DNA of 64,000 bases. It comes from Kiloniella litopenaei. GTDB taxonomy: Bacteria; Pseudomonadota; Alphaproteobacteria; Kiloniellales; Kiloniellaceae. The stretch spans positions 124,001-188,000 of the forward strand of contig NZ_LANI01000004.1 in NCBI RefSeq assembly GCF_000982415.1, read 5' to 3'. The position numbers and the translations under genes were made by a program. This document shows, piece by piece, positions 26,959 to 36,892 of the stretch. The number at the start of each line of letters is the position of its first letter. Within the stretch, counting starts at the first letter, position 1. The notes beneath the pieces were generated by a model, which was given only the letters and a program-made list of their open reading frames with translations, was not told the origin of the DNA and did no database searches.

Positions 26959-27777
26959 ATGCTATCCGAAGCGTTCAGTTTTCTTTTTGCCAAGTGCGAG
27001 AGTAAGTTCAGACGCTTCGGATATTTACATGAAGCCATAGCCATAGATGCCAGATATCGTAGATGTCGGTTGGCATGGTCTTCTCACCTTGAAAATACTC
27101 GGGCTGAAATCTCTTCTGCCATTCTTAATGTTTCTCAACACAAGAAGGTTGTTATTCTCGGGGCAGGGGCAGGGTACGATATTCCTCTGGAAGATTTAGA
27201 GCGTCATTTTGAAACTATTGTTCTTGTGGATGTGGTTTTTTTAAGCAGCATAAGGAAAAAGGCCAAAAATAGCTCTCAGATTTTGTTGGTTGAAGCTGAT
27301 CTTACTGGTCTGGTTTCTTTTTTTGAAAATGTAAGTCCTGATTTTGATCTTAATAGTATTCAAACTCAGCCGCCCGTAGGGCTTTTGTCCGGGGCTGATC
27401 TTGTGATTTCATGCAATGTTTTATCTCAACTGCCGATCGCCATTCAGAATTGGCTGATTAATGCTGGCTTTGATGAAGACAGTCTCGAGTTAAAGAGATG
27501 TTGCCACAAGATAATTCTAGATCATCTCAGGTGGTTGGAAGGTTCTGATTCTGCCGTTTTGTTAATCACAGATCTAGAGCGCCGTATTCTGTCAGTAAAA
27601 GAAACAACAGAGAGTGAAATCAGGGATAATGCACTCTTTGGTTTGAAATTTAACAAACTTGATAATAGTTGGATCTGGGATATCGCGCCCAGCCCGGAAA
27701 TTGATAAGGAATACCATCTGAAGCATCTGGTAGGTTCCGTGTTTTTAGACCGAAATGGGGTTTTTGATGTTTCTTGA
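26959..27777 (+). CDS. SAM-methyltransferase-like protein, unknown substrate
   Basis: A 272-residue soluble protein. VVILGAGAGYDIPLEDL (about 56-72) matches the glycine-rich motif I of Rossmann-fold SAM methyltransferases, followed by an acidic VLVDVVF strand (motif II), a LVEADL segment and LVISCNVLSQLP, which resembles post-motif regions. The overall fold is therefore likely, but the target (small molecule, protein or nucleic acid) is not evident. It is closely linked to the coiled-coil membrane protein upstream. Confidence in the gene is high and in the function moderate. Confidence 0.65.
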   Translation: MLSEAFSFLFAKCESKFRRFGYLHEAIAIDARYRRCRLAWSSHLENTRAEISSAILNVSQHKKVVILGAGAGYDIPLEDLERHFETIVLVDVVFLSSIRKKAKNSSQILLVEADLTGLVSFFENVSPDFDLNSIQTQPPVGLLSGADLVISCNVLSQLPIAIQNWLINAGFDEDSLELKRCCHKIILDHLRWLEGSDSAVLLITDLERRILSVKETTESEIRDNALFGLKFNKLDNSWIWDIAPSPEIDKEYHLKHLVGSVFLDRNGVFDVS

Positions 27778-27899
27778 TAGGTTTTGTCTTTGATCAACAA
27801 CATAAGTTCTATGATATAGGTGTTACTTAACCAAAGCTTAAGCAGATCTCCGGTACCTTAGCATGTATTTTGTTTTGTGTGTCTGAACGGAGAAAAGAT

Positions 27900-28811
27900 A
27901 TGTCCTTAATGTTTGCCAAAAGGATTGTGATCCTTGGGGGGATATCCTTTGTGCTGTCTGGTTGTTCAGTGGTGCACGACATTTCATCTGCTGTTGGGAT
28001 TAAGAGCCCCAAAGACGAAGTTGCTCAAGGAAGTGTCGATCCAGACGAAAAACATGGGTTTGACAAAGAAAGTCAGCAAGTTTTTGATGTTGCCGAAGCT
28101 ACATACAATCGGGGAGATTACCGCACAGCGATAGGGCTTTATCAGCGGGTGTTTGAATTAAATCCTGATAACCCTGAACCCATGCTGAGAATTGGATCAA
28201 TTCTCAATAAAAGGGGGGAGCCATTAGCCGCGGGGCAGGCATACAGACAGGTGTTGGCTGTGGATCCAATGAATGTTGAGGCAAAAAGAGGACTTGGACT
28301 CTCTTTTATGGCGCGGGGACAGATGGATCTTGCTATTGAGCAGTTCTCGGAAGGTCTTGGTATTGAAAAGAATACCAAGTTATTAAATGCTATGGGCGTT
28401 GCCTATGACAAAAAAGGTGAACGTCAAACTGCGCAAAGGTACTACAAAGCTGGATTAGAGATTGATAAGGATAATCTTACTCTTCTTAGTAATTATGGGC
28501 TGTCTATGTCATATGAAGGGCGCCATGACGAGGCACTGGCAATCTTGTACCCCTTGTCTAAAAATCCAAAGGCAACTGTTCAGCATCGACAAATTCTGGC
28601 GATGGCCTACACCCTTTCGGGCGATTTGGATGCGGCTGAACAAACATCACGTATCGACATGGACGACGCCGATGTGGCGAAAAGAATGCGTTACTTTAAT
28701 TCTTTATCTCCCAAAGTATCGTCCCCTTCATCTTTGGCTGTGAACGATACGACAATCAGAGAAAAAGCAAAAAGCCCTGTGGAGCCGATTGATAGCGAAG
28801 TAATTGATTAA
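27900..28811 (+). CDS. tadD: TPR lipoprotein of the Tad pilus (TadD-like)
   Basis: A 303-residue outer-membrane lipoprotein. The signal peptide ends in the lipobox LSGC (Cys at about residue 22), and four to five tetratricopeptide repeats follow (about 65-235), including AIGLYQRVFELNPDNPEPMLRIG-type units. TadD is the pilotin-like TPR component of Flp/Tad secretion, thought to help assemble the secretin. GGAG at 27888-27891 supports the ATG at 27900, rather than an in-frame start 30 nt upstream. It converges on tadC with a 38-bp gap, so it is transcribed separately from the other Tad genes. Confidence 0.84.
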   Translation: MSLMFAKRIVILGGISFVLSGCSVVHDISSAVGIKSPKDEVAQGSVDPDEKHGFDKESQQVFDVAEATYNRGDYRTAIGLYQRVFELNPDNPEPMLRIGSILNKRGEPLAAGQAYRQVLAVDPMNVEAKRGLGLSFMARGQMDLAIEQFSEGLGIEKNTKLLNAMGVAYDKKGERQTAQRYYKAGLEIDKDNLTLLSNYGLSMSYEGRHDEALAILYPLSKNPKATVQHRQILAMAYTLSGDLDAAEQTSRIDMDDADVAKRMRYFNSLSPKVSSPSSLAVNDTTIREKAKSPVEPIDSEVID

Positions 28812-28849
28812 AATTGGCATTTATCAAAGTTTTGTTAGTGCTTTATTAC

Positions 28850-29830
28850 TTAATAACGGTTGATAAAGCTGTCTAGGGTTCGCATGATAGCTGGCCCTAG
28901 AAGAACGATAAAAAGGGGTGGTAGAATAAAGACCACCATTGGCACGGTCATAATAGCGGGAAGTTTAGCGGCTTTTTCTTCTGCTTTCATTAAACGTTCA
29001 TGCCTCAATTCATTACTCATAACCCTAAGTGATTGCGATAAGGGTGTACCAAATTTCTCTGACTGAATTAATGCGTTTACCAAGCTTCGCATCATGGATA
29101 TATCAACTCTGCTAGCGAGGTTATTAAGCGCTTTTTTTCTGTCAGGTAAAAAGCCTAACTCAAGCGAAGTAAGGGATAGCTCGTCCGCAAGTTCAGGTGC
29201 TGCATCGGCCATTTCTTTGGATACTCTTGCAAATGCTGCATCCAGGCTAAGACCTGCCTCTGTGCAAATAACCATTAAATCCAGCCCGTCTGGCAGTGAC
29301 TTTCTGATAATTTCTTGCCTTTTAATAATTGAGTTTTTTAAAAGAATGTCAGGAAGCTTTGCACACAGAAGCGTTGCGCCGATCGTAGCAACTGCTTGAC
29401 CCATTGGGGCAAGGTTTATTGCTTTAAGCACATAGATGTATAAATAAGCAAAAGAGGCTCCAGCGATTGGAGAAATCAGTTTGAAAAAGAGATAACGGTA
29501 TAGTGCTTCAGGTGTCCGTTTACCGGCTCTGGAAAGCATAAATGCATATTTTTCAGCCTGATCATTTTTCATCAATTTGAAAAAATCAACGACTTGCCGC
29601 ATTAGATTTTCAGATTTTGGGGTCAGGCTTCGGCGCTGTTTCGGGGTAAGATAACTTGTGCGTAAACCGTCTCGGAGCTTGGCTAGTTCAGCCGTCTTCT
29701 TTGTGCTCGGGTCTCTTTCCAGTAAGGAATACCATATCGCAATAAAAATAGCCAAGACGGTCAGGCTTGCGCTTAAAATTAAAAATTGTTCTTCGGTGAA
29801 ACCGGCTGGGATTATGTCTGGTAAATTCAT
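28850..29830 (-). CDS. tadC: Tad pilus inner-membrane platform protein TadC
   Basis: A 326-residue polytopic inner-membrane protein of the type II secretion F (GspF/PilC) superfamily. A membrane segment lies near residues 15-37, a pair in the middle (about 130-175) and a C-terminal pair (about 280-315). ICTEAGLSLDAAFARVSKE and LVNALIQSEKFGTPLSQSLRVMS are the conserved T2SSF helices. It forms the platform on which TadA drives Flp pilus assembly. The start overlaps tadB by 4 nt (ATGA). It is the last gene of the Tad operon on this strand. Confidence 0.93.
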   Translation of the reverse strand: MNLPDIIPAGFTEEQFLILSASLTVLAIFIAIWYSLLERDPSTKKTAELAKLRDGLRTSYLTPKQRRSLTPKSENLMRQVVDFFKLMKNDQAEKYAFMLSRAGKRTPEALYRYLFFKLISPIAGASFAYLYIYVLKAINLAPMGQAVATIGATLLCAKLPDILLKNSIIKRQEIIRKSLPDGLDLMVICTEAGLSLDAAFARVSKEMADAAPELADELSLTSLELGFLPDRKKALNNLASRVDISMMRSLVNALIQSEKFGTPLSQSLRVMSNELRHERLMKAEEKAAKLPAIMTVPMVVFILPPLFIVLLGPAIMRTLDSFINRY

Positions 29831-30843
29831 ATTTCAAACTTCACCATTTTGTACATGACCCCACAGCCCAGTGCGATCATAAATAGCCCCACGCCCAGTG
29901 CAAAGTGTCCTCTGGGGTCGGTTAAAAGCTGTGATGTATATCCGGGGTTCATTGTGTGAATGAGCGCAAACATCACAAAGGGGAGCGAGCCGATAATATA
30001 AGCGGATGCTTTAGCTTCGGAAGACATGGCTTTGATCTTGAGCTGCATCTGTTTCCGTTTACGCAAAATATCGGACAGGTTTGCAAGTGTTTCCGATAAG
30101 TTACCACCTGTTTCCATTTGTATGGATAGAGCAACAGTGAAGAATTGAAACTCTTGAAGGTCAAGACGATTTTGCGCCTTGGCGAGTTCATCGGGTAACT
30201 TTCCGCCAATCTTTACTCCGTTCGTTACCTTAAGGAGTTCTGTGCCAACGGGATCGGCAATTTCTTCACCGGCGTTTTTTATTGCTTCAGTAATTGGCAA
30301 GCCAGCTTTTAGAGCCCTTACCATCAAATCAATTGCATCCGGAAAGAGAGCAAGAAACTTTTTTTGCCGTCTTTTTTTCAATACGTACAGGCCAAAGTGA
30401 GGCGCACCAAGTCCAAAAATTACCGCTAATAGTGCTTTAAGTATAAGCGGATGGCTTGTTGTGAGGTGAAACAGGCCAAAAAATAGAACACCTACGATGA
30501 TGGATATGATTAACAAGCGTCCAAGATTTGGATGCAAACCTGCTTTTTGCATATTTTCTCTTAGTAGGTCAGGCTTTGGCGTTAAATGTCTTATGATTTC
30601 GTCTAGTTTTACATTGCCGCTGCCTTCGGTTTGCCGTCGAATACTTACGTGTTCAGTGGGCAAAGAGGATTGGTTTTTGGCATTGTTAACAATGGTATTT
30701 ATTCTGGCTTTGGTTTGTTTGTTATCTGGTTTTAAAATCAAATAAAGTAAAATCATAAACATAAGTAGTACTGCAGAAATGACTGTCATTATCTGCAAAT
30801 CAGTGGCGCGGCCGGCGGCAATATCTTGAAATAATTCAATCAT
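29827..30843 (-). CDS. tadB: Tad pilus inner-membrane platform protein TadB
   Basis: A 338-residue polytopic protein of the T2SSF family, paralogous to TadC, with which it likely forms a heteromeric platform. One N-terminal helix (about 18-38), a pair near 110-155 and C-terminal helices near 280-330 are visible. The conserved cytosolic helices read LMVRALKAGLPITEAIKNAGEE and FFTVALSIQMETGGNLSETL. It overlaps both neighbours by 4 nt, so expression is tightly coupled to tadA and tadC. Confidence 0.93.
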   Translation of the reverse strand: MIELFQDIAAGRATDLQIMTVISAVLLMFMILLYLILKPDNKQTKARINTIVNNAKNQSSLPTEHVSIRRQTEGSGNVKLDEIIRHLTPKPDLLRENMQKAGLHPNLGRLLIISIIVGVLFFGLFHLTTSHPLILKALLAVIFGLGAPHFGLYVLKKRRQKKFLALFPDAIDLMVRALKAGLPITEAIKNAGEEIADPVGTELLKVTNGVKIGGKLPDELAKAQNRLDLQEFQFFTVALSIQMETGGNLSETLANLSDILRKRKQMQLKIKAMSSEAKASAYIIGSLPFVMFALIHTMNPGYTSQLLTDPRGHFALGVGLFMIALGCGVMYKMVKFEI

Positions 30844-32471
30844 CCCATGGCATCCATCAAATGTTTACCCAGACTAAAATACTCTGCTTTCGGGAAGAAG
30901 AAGGGTCTCAAACCAGTAGATTTAAAATCTCCAGTAAGATTTCCATCTTTATCCTCACCTGTGAAATTAAAGGTAAATAAATCCTGTGTCGTGACGATGT
31001 CACCTTCCATACCGATGACTTCGGTTACATGAGTAATTCTTCGCATGCCATCACGCATACGAGAGACTTGAATTATCATGTCAAGTGCGTCAGCTATTTG
31101 GGTGCGCACGGCTTTGGCGGGAAGGTTGATCCCAGCCATACCCACCATATTCTCAAGACGGGTAAGTGCTTCTCTTGGTCTGTTGGCGTGAACTGTACCA
31201 AGTGAACCGTCGTGACCAGTATTCATCGCTTGAAGCATATCCACAGCCTCTGATCCACGGATCTCACCCAAAATGATTCGATCTGGACGCATACGGAGCG
31301 AGTTCTTAACAAGATCCCGCATTGTGATGGCTCCTTCACCTTCAAGGTTTGGGGGACGTGTCTCCAGTCTGACTACATGAGGTTGTTGTAATTGGAGCTC
31401 AGCAGCATCTTCAATAGTGACGATGCGCTCTCCGTGGTCAATCATTTGGGACAGAGCATTCAACAGTGTTGTTTTACCGGAACCTGTACCTCCGGAAATC
31501 AGGATATTTAATCTGCTTCGCGAAGCAATTTTCATCACTGTTGCCATTTCCGGGGAAATATTCTTTTGCTTTTTCATCACATCCAGAGTGATGTTTTGTT
31601 TTGCAAATTTACGAATAGAGATAGACGAGCCATCAATAGCGAGTGGTGGAATAATAATATTTACACGGCTGCCATCAGCGAGGCGCGCATCACAAAGTGG
31701 TGTTGTTTCATCGACGCGACGGCCTACATGAGCAACTATTCGTCTGGCAACATTCATTACATGATCATTATCTCTGAAGATAACGTCTGTTAGTTGAAGC
31801 TTACCACCCTTTTCAATATAGACTTGGTTCGGCCCATTAACCATTATATCGGTGACGCCTTCGTCAGCTAACAGAGGCTCTAATGGTCCCAACCCCAGCA
31901 TATCGGCTATTATAAGCTCTATTACGGCTGTTTTTTCTGGGGCATTCAGGCGCAATTTGTCTTCAAAAAGAATTTCTCCAACAATTTCCCCTAACTGGCT
32001 TGCAAGCTCTTCTTTCGGCAACTTTGAAGCCGCAGAAATATCTAGTCTATCCATTACTTTAGGCTGGATAATAGATTTGGCTTCTTCAATTGTACCAGAA
32101 GCTGAACTGGCCTGCTGTTCTGTAACTGGTGTTGTATGCTTTGGCTTGTTTAAGGGATAGGGGCGGCTCTCAAATTTTGAAAGCGAGGCCACGGGTACAA
32201 CTTCTGCTTCTGTTTGGTTTTCTTCGTCTTTGCAAACATCGGTTACATACCAGTCGATAAGATGGGTAATGAGTGCTCGTCTTTGCAATAGATTTAAATC
32301 ACTACTTTGACGTTCTAGCTCTTCCGTGATTATTTGCCCAATTTTCAAGCTAAGTTCTGGACGCGACATTACAGATGCAGGCTTATCAGCCAACTTTGAT
32401 TTTAGTAATGCTTTTAGCTGCTCGTTTTGTTGATTGTTGTCGGCTTGCTCAGTATTTTGTTCGTGCTGCAT
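30840..32471 (-). CDS. cpaF: Tad pilus secretion ATPase TadA/CpaF
   Basis: A 543-residue hexameric ATPase of the GspE/PilT family that powers Flp pilus biogenesis. Key motifs: [19 protein letters not shown] (N1/N2 region), Walker [17 protein letters not shown], Asp box, VRLETRPPN, Walker [16 protein letters not shown] and His box [22 protein letters not shown]. The first 150 residues are a less conserved glutamine- and charge-rich extension. The gene shares one base with cpaE and overlaps tadB by 4 nt. Confidence 0.96.
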   Translation of the reverse strand: MQHEQNTEQADNNQQNEQLKALLKSKLADKPASVMSRPELSLKIGQIITEELERQSSDLNLLQRRALITHLIDWYVTDVCKDEENQTEAEVVPVASLSKFESRPYPLNKPKHTTPVTEQQASSASGTIEEAKSIIQPKVMDRLDISAASKLPKEELASQLGEIVGEILFEDKLRLNAPEKTAVIELIIADMLGLGPLEPLLADEGVTDIMVNGPNQVYIEKGGKLQLTDVIFRDNDHVMNVARRIVAHVGRRVDETTPLCDARLADGSRVNIIIPPLAIDGSSISIRKFAKQNITLDVMKKQKNISPEMATVMKIASRSRLNILISGGTGSGKTTLLNALSQMIDHGERIVTIEDAAELQLQQPHVVRLETRPPNLEGEGAITMRDLVKNSLRMRPDRIILGEIRGSEAVDMLQAMNTGHDGSLGTVHANRPREALTRLENMVGMAGINLPAKAVRTQIADALDMIIQVSRMRDGMRRITHVTEVIGMEGDIVTTQDLFTFNFTGEDKDGNLTGDFKSTGLRPFFFPKAEYFSLGKHLMDAMG

Positions 32472-33715
32472 TACGAGAGACCAATTAGTTTACGCCAGGT
32501 AGCTTTTTTCGATTGTGTATTATCTGTTGGAGCAACGAGTTTAGCGAGTTTCATAAAGGCTTTTGACAGTTTGGCTTTTGGGTCAAGTGCAACCGATGGC
32601 TTGCCATTATTTGCTGCCTTTATTGACAATTTTACGTCTTCTGGAATTTCAACATCGACGTTTACCCCTAAAGCTTTTGTAAACTCTGATGAAGGAATCG
32701 CAGACTGGTTGCTACTTGTTTTGTTCGCAACAACAATGACCCGACACTCTTCGTTTATTGTCTTAATCAAACTCTGTGTTCGTATCGTATCCCGCAGACA
32801 CGGCAGATTGTATTCTGTAACAAGAATAACGGTGCCAGCTTCTGAGAGAATATCTTTTCGCAGTTTTACTGCTGATTTGGGTGTGTCGACAATGAGTTGC
32901 TGATGTTCCCTGGAAAGGGCTTCCATCAAAATTGCAATCCCGTCATGTGTAAAGGAAAGGTCTTCTGTTAAATTTTCTTCAGTTGCCATAATGGCAAGAT
33001 TTTCAGATAGCTTGGCAGTTGTGCTGGATATAAAAAGGCTGTCCAGTCGTTCTGGGTTTTCTAATGCTTCTCTTAGGCCTTGGGTTGGTTCTATGTCCAG
33101 CGTGAGAGCGACAGTACCAAACTCAATATCCATATCTAAAAGAGCCGTTTTTATTTTTAACTCTTCGGCGAGCAACCAAGCCAGATTAACTGCAACCGTG
33201 CTCGCGCCAACACCACCACGAACACCAAGTACAATCGTTTTATTATTTTCTGATGGAATAATTTCGTCGTCTTGAGAAATATAGACAACATTGGATTTGT
33301 CTGCATTGTTAACAGCTGTAAGCAATGCTTTCTCTGTTAGTGGCTTGAGAACATAGTCCGAGACGCCAATTTCAATCATTTCCCTGTAAAAACCGATGTC
33401 ATTGATTGATCCAACAGAAATAAGCTTGGTATTTTCAGGAAGAGCCGTAACAAGTGAAAACAAAGACGTGGCCGCTGATAGTTCGTCATTCCCAATATCG
33501 ACTAACAGATATTTGGGGGCCGGATTGTCACCGAGGTAAGACATTGCATCTTGGCATTGCCCATCTCTTACCTCTGCAGCAAAACCAAGTTGTCTTGATA
33601 CCGCGAGTGCGACGTCATGGGTTTGTCCATCACTAACAAAAGCAACAAGTTCGGCAGCTGTGTCCAGCTCCTCGTTTAAGTCCCCAAAAATATCATCGAT
33701 TTCATTTGATGCCAT
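32471..33715 (-). CDS. cpaE: Tad pilus localisation protein CpaE/TadZ
   Basis: A 414-residue protein with an N-terminal atypical receiver-like domain (about 20-140) and a MinD/ParA-type ATPase domain (about 155-400). The P-loop reads GVRGGVGASTVAVNLAW: the invariant catalytic lysine of the GKT/GKS motif is alanine here. TadZ/CpaE proteins often have weakened Walker A motifs. CpaE positions the Tad machinery at the cell pole. The deviant Walker lysine of the MinD family (KGGxGK) is also an arginine. It begins 14 bp after cpaD and shares one base with cpaF. Confidence 0.92.
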   Translation of the reverse strand: MASNEIDDIFGDLNEELDTAAELVAFVSDGQTHDVALAVSRQLGFAAEVRDGQCQDAMSYLGDNPAPKYLLVDIGNDELSAATSLFSLVTALPENTKLISVGSINDIGFYREMIEIGVSDYVLKPLTEKALLTAVNNADKSNVVYISQDDEIIPSENNKTIVLGVRGGVGASTVAVNLAWLLAEELKIKTALLDMDIEFGTVALTLDIEPTQGLREALENPERLDSLFISSTTAKLSENLAIMATEENLTEDLSFTHDGIAILMEALSREHQQLIVDTPKSAVKLRKDILSEAGTVILVTEYNLPCLRDTIRTQSLIKTINEECRVIVVANKTSSNQSAIPSSEFTKALGVNVDVEIPEDVKLSIKAANNGKPSVALDPKAKLSKAFMKLAKLVAPTDNTQSKKATWRKLIGLS

Positions 33716-33729
33716 TGTGTGTTTATGCC

Positions 33730-34461
33730 CTATTCCGAAATCCCGCTTGTGCTTAATCCGCTTATCAAAGGTGTTATTTCACCCTTTCTATATCTTTCAA
33801 TGCCAAGGGATACAGCAGTAGAGTCAGCAGAAGTGATAGGTTGGGTTCCATCCAGTGCATCAGGAGAAACAACCATATTGGCCAAGTTAACTTCCTGGGC
33901 GCAGCCAAGGGTTCTTTTTACTGGCCTTGTACCTTTTGGGTGTTTTTTTACGCTGCACTCTGGCGGAACAATAATCTTTCTGTGGATCAAGATTGCAGCA
34001 TTATGTGTGCCTTCAATAAATATCGCGATAGGCTTTTTGGCTACACTGCTTTGATAACCAAGTTCTGTCAGTGTGAACTTTAGTCTATTGACGGCATTAA
34101 TCGCAGTTGGGGTTTTTGTGCCTGATCCATCGCGTAAGCCATCCAGAATAATCGTATCTTGTGTATTCACTTTATAGCTTTGAAGGAAGTTCTGTACTTC
34201 TTTTTCTAATATAAAGGAGTCTGTTGCATCATTGGGGATGTAGAAGCCTTCTGTTGCTATGTAGCTGTGCGTTCTCGTTCTATTGCTTGTGGAAATCGGA
34301 CGCCACCGCCCTAAATCCATGAAATTTACCGCAGCTTGAGAAATTTGTTGTTTTGCGGGGACAGTTTTAAATCCCTCTTGAGAGGTGCAGCCCAATGTAA
34401 AGGTGGAAAATGAAAAAGCGAACCAAAATCCAGCCGTTGTAGGTGATATTTTTCTCATCAT
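33730..34461 (-). CDS. cpaD: Tad pilus lipoprotein CpaD
   Basis: A 243-residue periplasmic/outer-membrane lipoprotein. The N-terminal signal ends at LGCTSQEG with the lipobox cysteine near residue 24. The C-terminal half shows the CpaD pattern GCAQEVNLANMVVSPDALDGTQPITSADS split over about 190-218, with cysteines ECSV and LGCA likely disulfide-linked. CpaD works with the secretin CpaC in Flp export. It is directly contiguous with cpaC and precedes cpaE by 14 bp. Confidence 0.9.
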   Translation of the reverse strand: MMRKISPTTAGFWFAFSFSTFTLGCTSQEGFKTVPAKQQISQAAVNFMDLGRWRPISTSNRTRTHSYIATEGFYIPNDATDSFILEKEVQNFLQSYKVNTQDTIILDGLRDGSGTKTPTAINAVNRLKFTLTELGYQSSVAKKPIAIFIEGTHNAAILIHRKIIVPPECSVKKHPKGTRPVKRTLGCAQEVNLANMVVSPDALDGTQPITSADSTAVSLGIERYRKGEITPLISGLSTSGISE

Positions 34462-35844
34462 CTATTCCACAATAAAAGTTGGCTCTGAGTTTGGATATAA
34501 CGTTGTTGTTCCATCGTTTGTCGTCGATGTTGTTGTTTCTAATGTTTTGGGTGCCGTTACGGGATTGATCTGCTCTACATAAGGATCAGTCGGAAGAGCA
34601 ATTGGGGTATTTGATGGTTTGACGAGATAGGGGGTGACAACAATAACCAACTCGCTTTCACTGTTTTGAAAGCGTTCGCTTTTAAATAGTTTACCAAGTA
34701 CAGGGATATCCCCTAAACCAGGTACTTTATTGGCAACTTGAGTCTGATTGTTCAAAATAAGTCCTGCAATTGCAAAGCTTTGCCCGGATCCCAGATCTAC
34801 CGTTGTTTCAACTCGCCTTGTCGATAACGCAGGGATTTCAATGTTTGCTAATACCACAGCTCCGTCAGATGATAATTGACTGACTTCGGGACGTACTCGA
34901 AGTGATATTCTATTTTCTGATATGATTGTTGGCGTAAATGCTAAGCTAACACCAAATGATTTAAAGGCGATTGAGACAGTTCGTACCCCATCTTCAATTC
35001 CAGAACCAACTGGGACTGGAAATTCACCTCCTGCGAGGAATGTTGCTGTTTCTCCTGATACAGCAGTTAAATTGGGTTCTGCTAGTATCGTGACCAACTC
35101 GTCTTGAGCTAGGGCGTCAATAAGAACGTTTAAATTGAAATATTTTCCAATGGTTGAAGTGATGCCCAAAAGGTTTGGTGGGTTGGTTCCCAATAGGGTT
35201 GATGTTGTTGTTGTTAATGAAGCGTTTGTTAAGCCATCATTGAACCTTGATCCAGACCAATCAAAACCAAATTGTTCTAGCACGTCGTTTCGCACTTCTG
35301 CTATTCGTACGCGTAAATGAATTTGGTCAGAGGCAAGAACAGACATTTGGGAAATAACTTGTTCTGTTTCCGCTGCGATGAATCGTTCTGCAATACGCTT
35401 TGCACTATCCGCATCAACTGCATTATTAACTTGGCCAGTTAGAAGAATGCCATTGTTGATAGAGCTTACGTTTATTTTATGGGCAGGTAAGGCAGTATCC
35501 AGTGTTTCTCTTAATTGTACCAGATTATGGGTTACTTTTATTGGTATGCTTGCGATGACTTGATCATTTGTGTCTATTGCAAATACGCTTGTTTCGCCTG
35601 ACTTTTTTCCGAAAACATAAACTAGTTTAGCGGACTTAACATTCAGGTCTGCAATTTCTGGGTTAGCAATAAAGATATTCGACGCAGAGCGGGGGAGCTT
35701 TAGTAGCTTCCCTTTTCCAATCTCCACTTCCATGATTTCTGAATTTGTATCAACGGTTTGAAAGGATTGGGCTTGGGCGACATTCAAGCTGGCGATCAGA
35801 GCAAAGTTTGTTATGTGTAAGAGGATGACTCTTAGAAAGTTCAT
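34462..35844 (-). CDS. cpaC: Tad pilus secretin CpaC (RcpA)
   Basis: A 460-residue outer-membrane secretin with a signal peptide (about 1-25, ending AQAQ). An N-terminal BON/N0-like region carries LPRSASNIFIANPEIADL, a secretin N domain follows, and the pore domain ends with VPGLGDIPVLGKLFKSERFQ, the signature of type II/III secretins, and ELVIVVTPYLV. It forms the outer-membrane channel for Flp pili. The stop abuts cpaD and the start shares a base with the cpaB stop. Confidence 0.95.
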   Translation of the reverse strand: MNFLRVILLHITNFALIASLNVAQAQSFQTVDTNSEIMEVEIGKGKLLKLPRSASNIFIANPEIADLNVKSAKLVYVFGKKSGETSVFAIDTNDQVIASIPIKVTHNLVQLRETLDTALPAHKINVSSINNGILLTGQVNNAVDADSAKRIAERFIAAETEQVISQMSVLASDQIHLRVRIAEVRNDVLEQFGFDWSGSRFNDGLTNASLTTTTSTLLGTNPPNLLGITSTIGKYFNLNVLIDALAQDELVTILAEPNLTAVSGETATFLAGGEFPVPVGSGIEDGVRTVSIAFKSFGVSLAFTPTIISENRISLRVRPEVSQLSSDGAVVLANIEIPALSTRRVETTVDLGSGQSFAIAGLILNNQTQVANKVPGLGDIPVLGKLFKSERFQNSESELVIVVTPYLVKPSNTPIALPTDPYVEQINPVTAPKTLETTTSTTNDGTTTLYPNSEPTFIVE

Positions 35845-36737
35845 TAGTCTCCTCCTGCTTTAACAGATGTGTTTCCTCTAGAAATTACGAGTGAACTTTC
35901 TGTTGATCCACCTGTATTGCCTGTTAAGACCTGTGTTGCCTCATAATCCCATGTGTAGCTATCGCCTTTTTCAGGGCTTTCATCTGCCGCAATGTTTCCT
36001 GTCTCGATCATTTCCTGTAACTCTTCTTCATCTTTTGCAAGGGGACGTAAGGCTAACGAAATTGTGCCAAGAATTTTTGCGACGGTAACGATTTCAACCT
36101 GATCCGGTTTTAGCTCTACCGTGACAGTTTTTGCACTGATACTGTTCTTGCCTTCCGGTGTATTTATCGCCGCTCCGAGGGCTAAAACACGCACATTGGT
36201 CATCACAGTTTCGCTGGCTTTTCGTGTTGTCGCCGACTTGTCTTCGTCATATTGAATTGAGAGGGAAACGATAAGATCAACACGATCACCTGGAAAAACC
36301 AGTCCACTTACACCAGTTGCACCAGATATGGGAATTGATAAAGCCCGATGCCCTGGCTTTAAGACTGCGGCTAAGAAGCCTCTTTCTCCTGGACGGACAA
36401 ATTTTTTAATATTAATAGGCTCCCCCGCGGCGATTTCCTTGCGGGCAACACGTCCTATTAAGTCTTCAGTTTTAAAGTTTTCTTTGAGTAGGTGATGGTC
36501 TGATGCATAATCTTCGGGCCAGTCTTGCCATATGAAATCTTCTTCACTTATAAATTTTCCGAGGGGAATATCTATTTTTGCAGTCAATATTTGAACAGAT
36601 TCTTGTGGTGCCAAAGCTACGGTTTGGGCTGACTGGATAGGGCGTTTATTTGCATCAAGCCAGGATTTGGCTAGAAATGCGGTGCCGCCACTTAGCATTA
36701 ATGCTATGAGTATCAGGATTAATTTACGTGCCATCAT
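35844..36737 (-). CDS. cpaB: Tad pilus assembly protein CpaB (RcpC)
   Basis: A 297-residue protein with one N-terminal membrane segment/signal (about 5-24) and a SAF domain (about 50-115) carrying DIPLGKFISEEDFIW and IAAGEPINIKKF, then the GHRALSIPISGATGVSGLVFPGDRVDLIV core typical of CpaB, given here as adjoining parts. CpaB is a periplasmic component associated with the secretin. It starts the long Tad gene string; the upstream flp gene is separated by a hairpin terminator in the 155-bp gap. Confidence 0.92.
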   Translation of the reverse strand: MMARKLILILIALMLSGGTAFLAKSWLDANKRPIQSAQTVALAPQESVQILTAKIDIPLGKFISEEDFIWQDWPEDYASDHHLLKENFKTEDLIGRVARKEIAAGEPINIKKFVRPGERGFLAAVLKPGHRALSIPISGATGVSGLVFPGDRVDLIVSLSIQYDEDKSATTRKASETVMTNVRVLALGAAINTPEGKNSISAKTVTVELKPDQVEIVTVAKILGTISLALRPLAKDEEELQEMIETGNIAADESPEKGDSYTWDYEATQVLTGNTGGSTESSLVISRGNTSVKAGGD

Positions 36738-36841
36738 ATGTGCATTCTATGCGGATATGGTAAACGCTTTGTAAAAGAAGTGTGAGCGACTTACGTAAAT
36801 TTGTGGATGAGAGTAATTTTAAATCAATTGTTTAAAAAATA

Positions 36842-36872
36842 AAAACAGCCGGCTATAAAAGCCGGCTGTTTT
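36842..36872 (-). terminator. Terminator between flp pilin and cpaB
   Basis: On the minus strand AACAGCCGGCT pairs with AGCCGGCTGTT (arms 36870-36860 and 36854-36844) around a 5-nt loop, followed by TTTTATTTTTT. It lies just after the flp stop. Read-through would give low levels of the assembly genes and a large excess of pilin. Confidence 0.85.
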
Positions 36873-36892
36873 CTTTAATAAGCCAATTTTAA

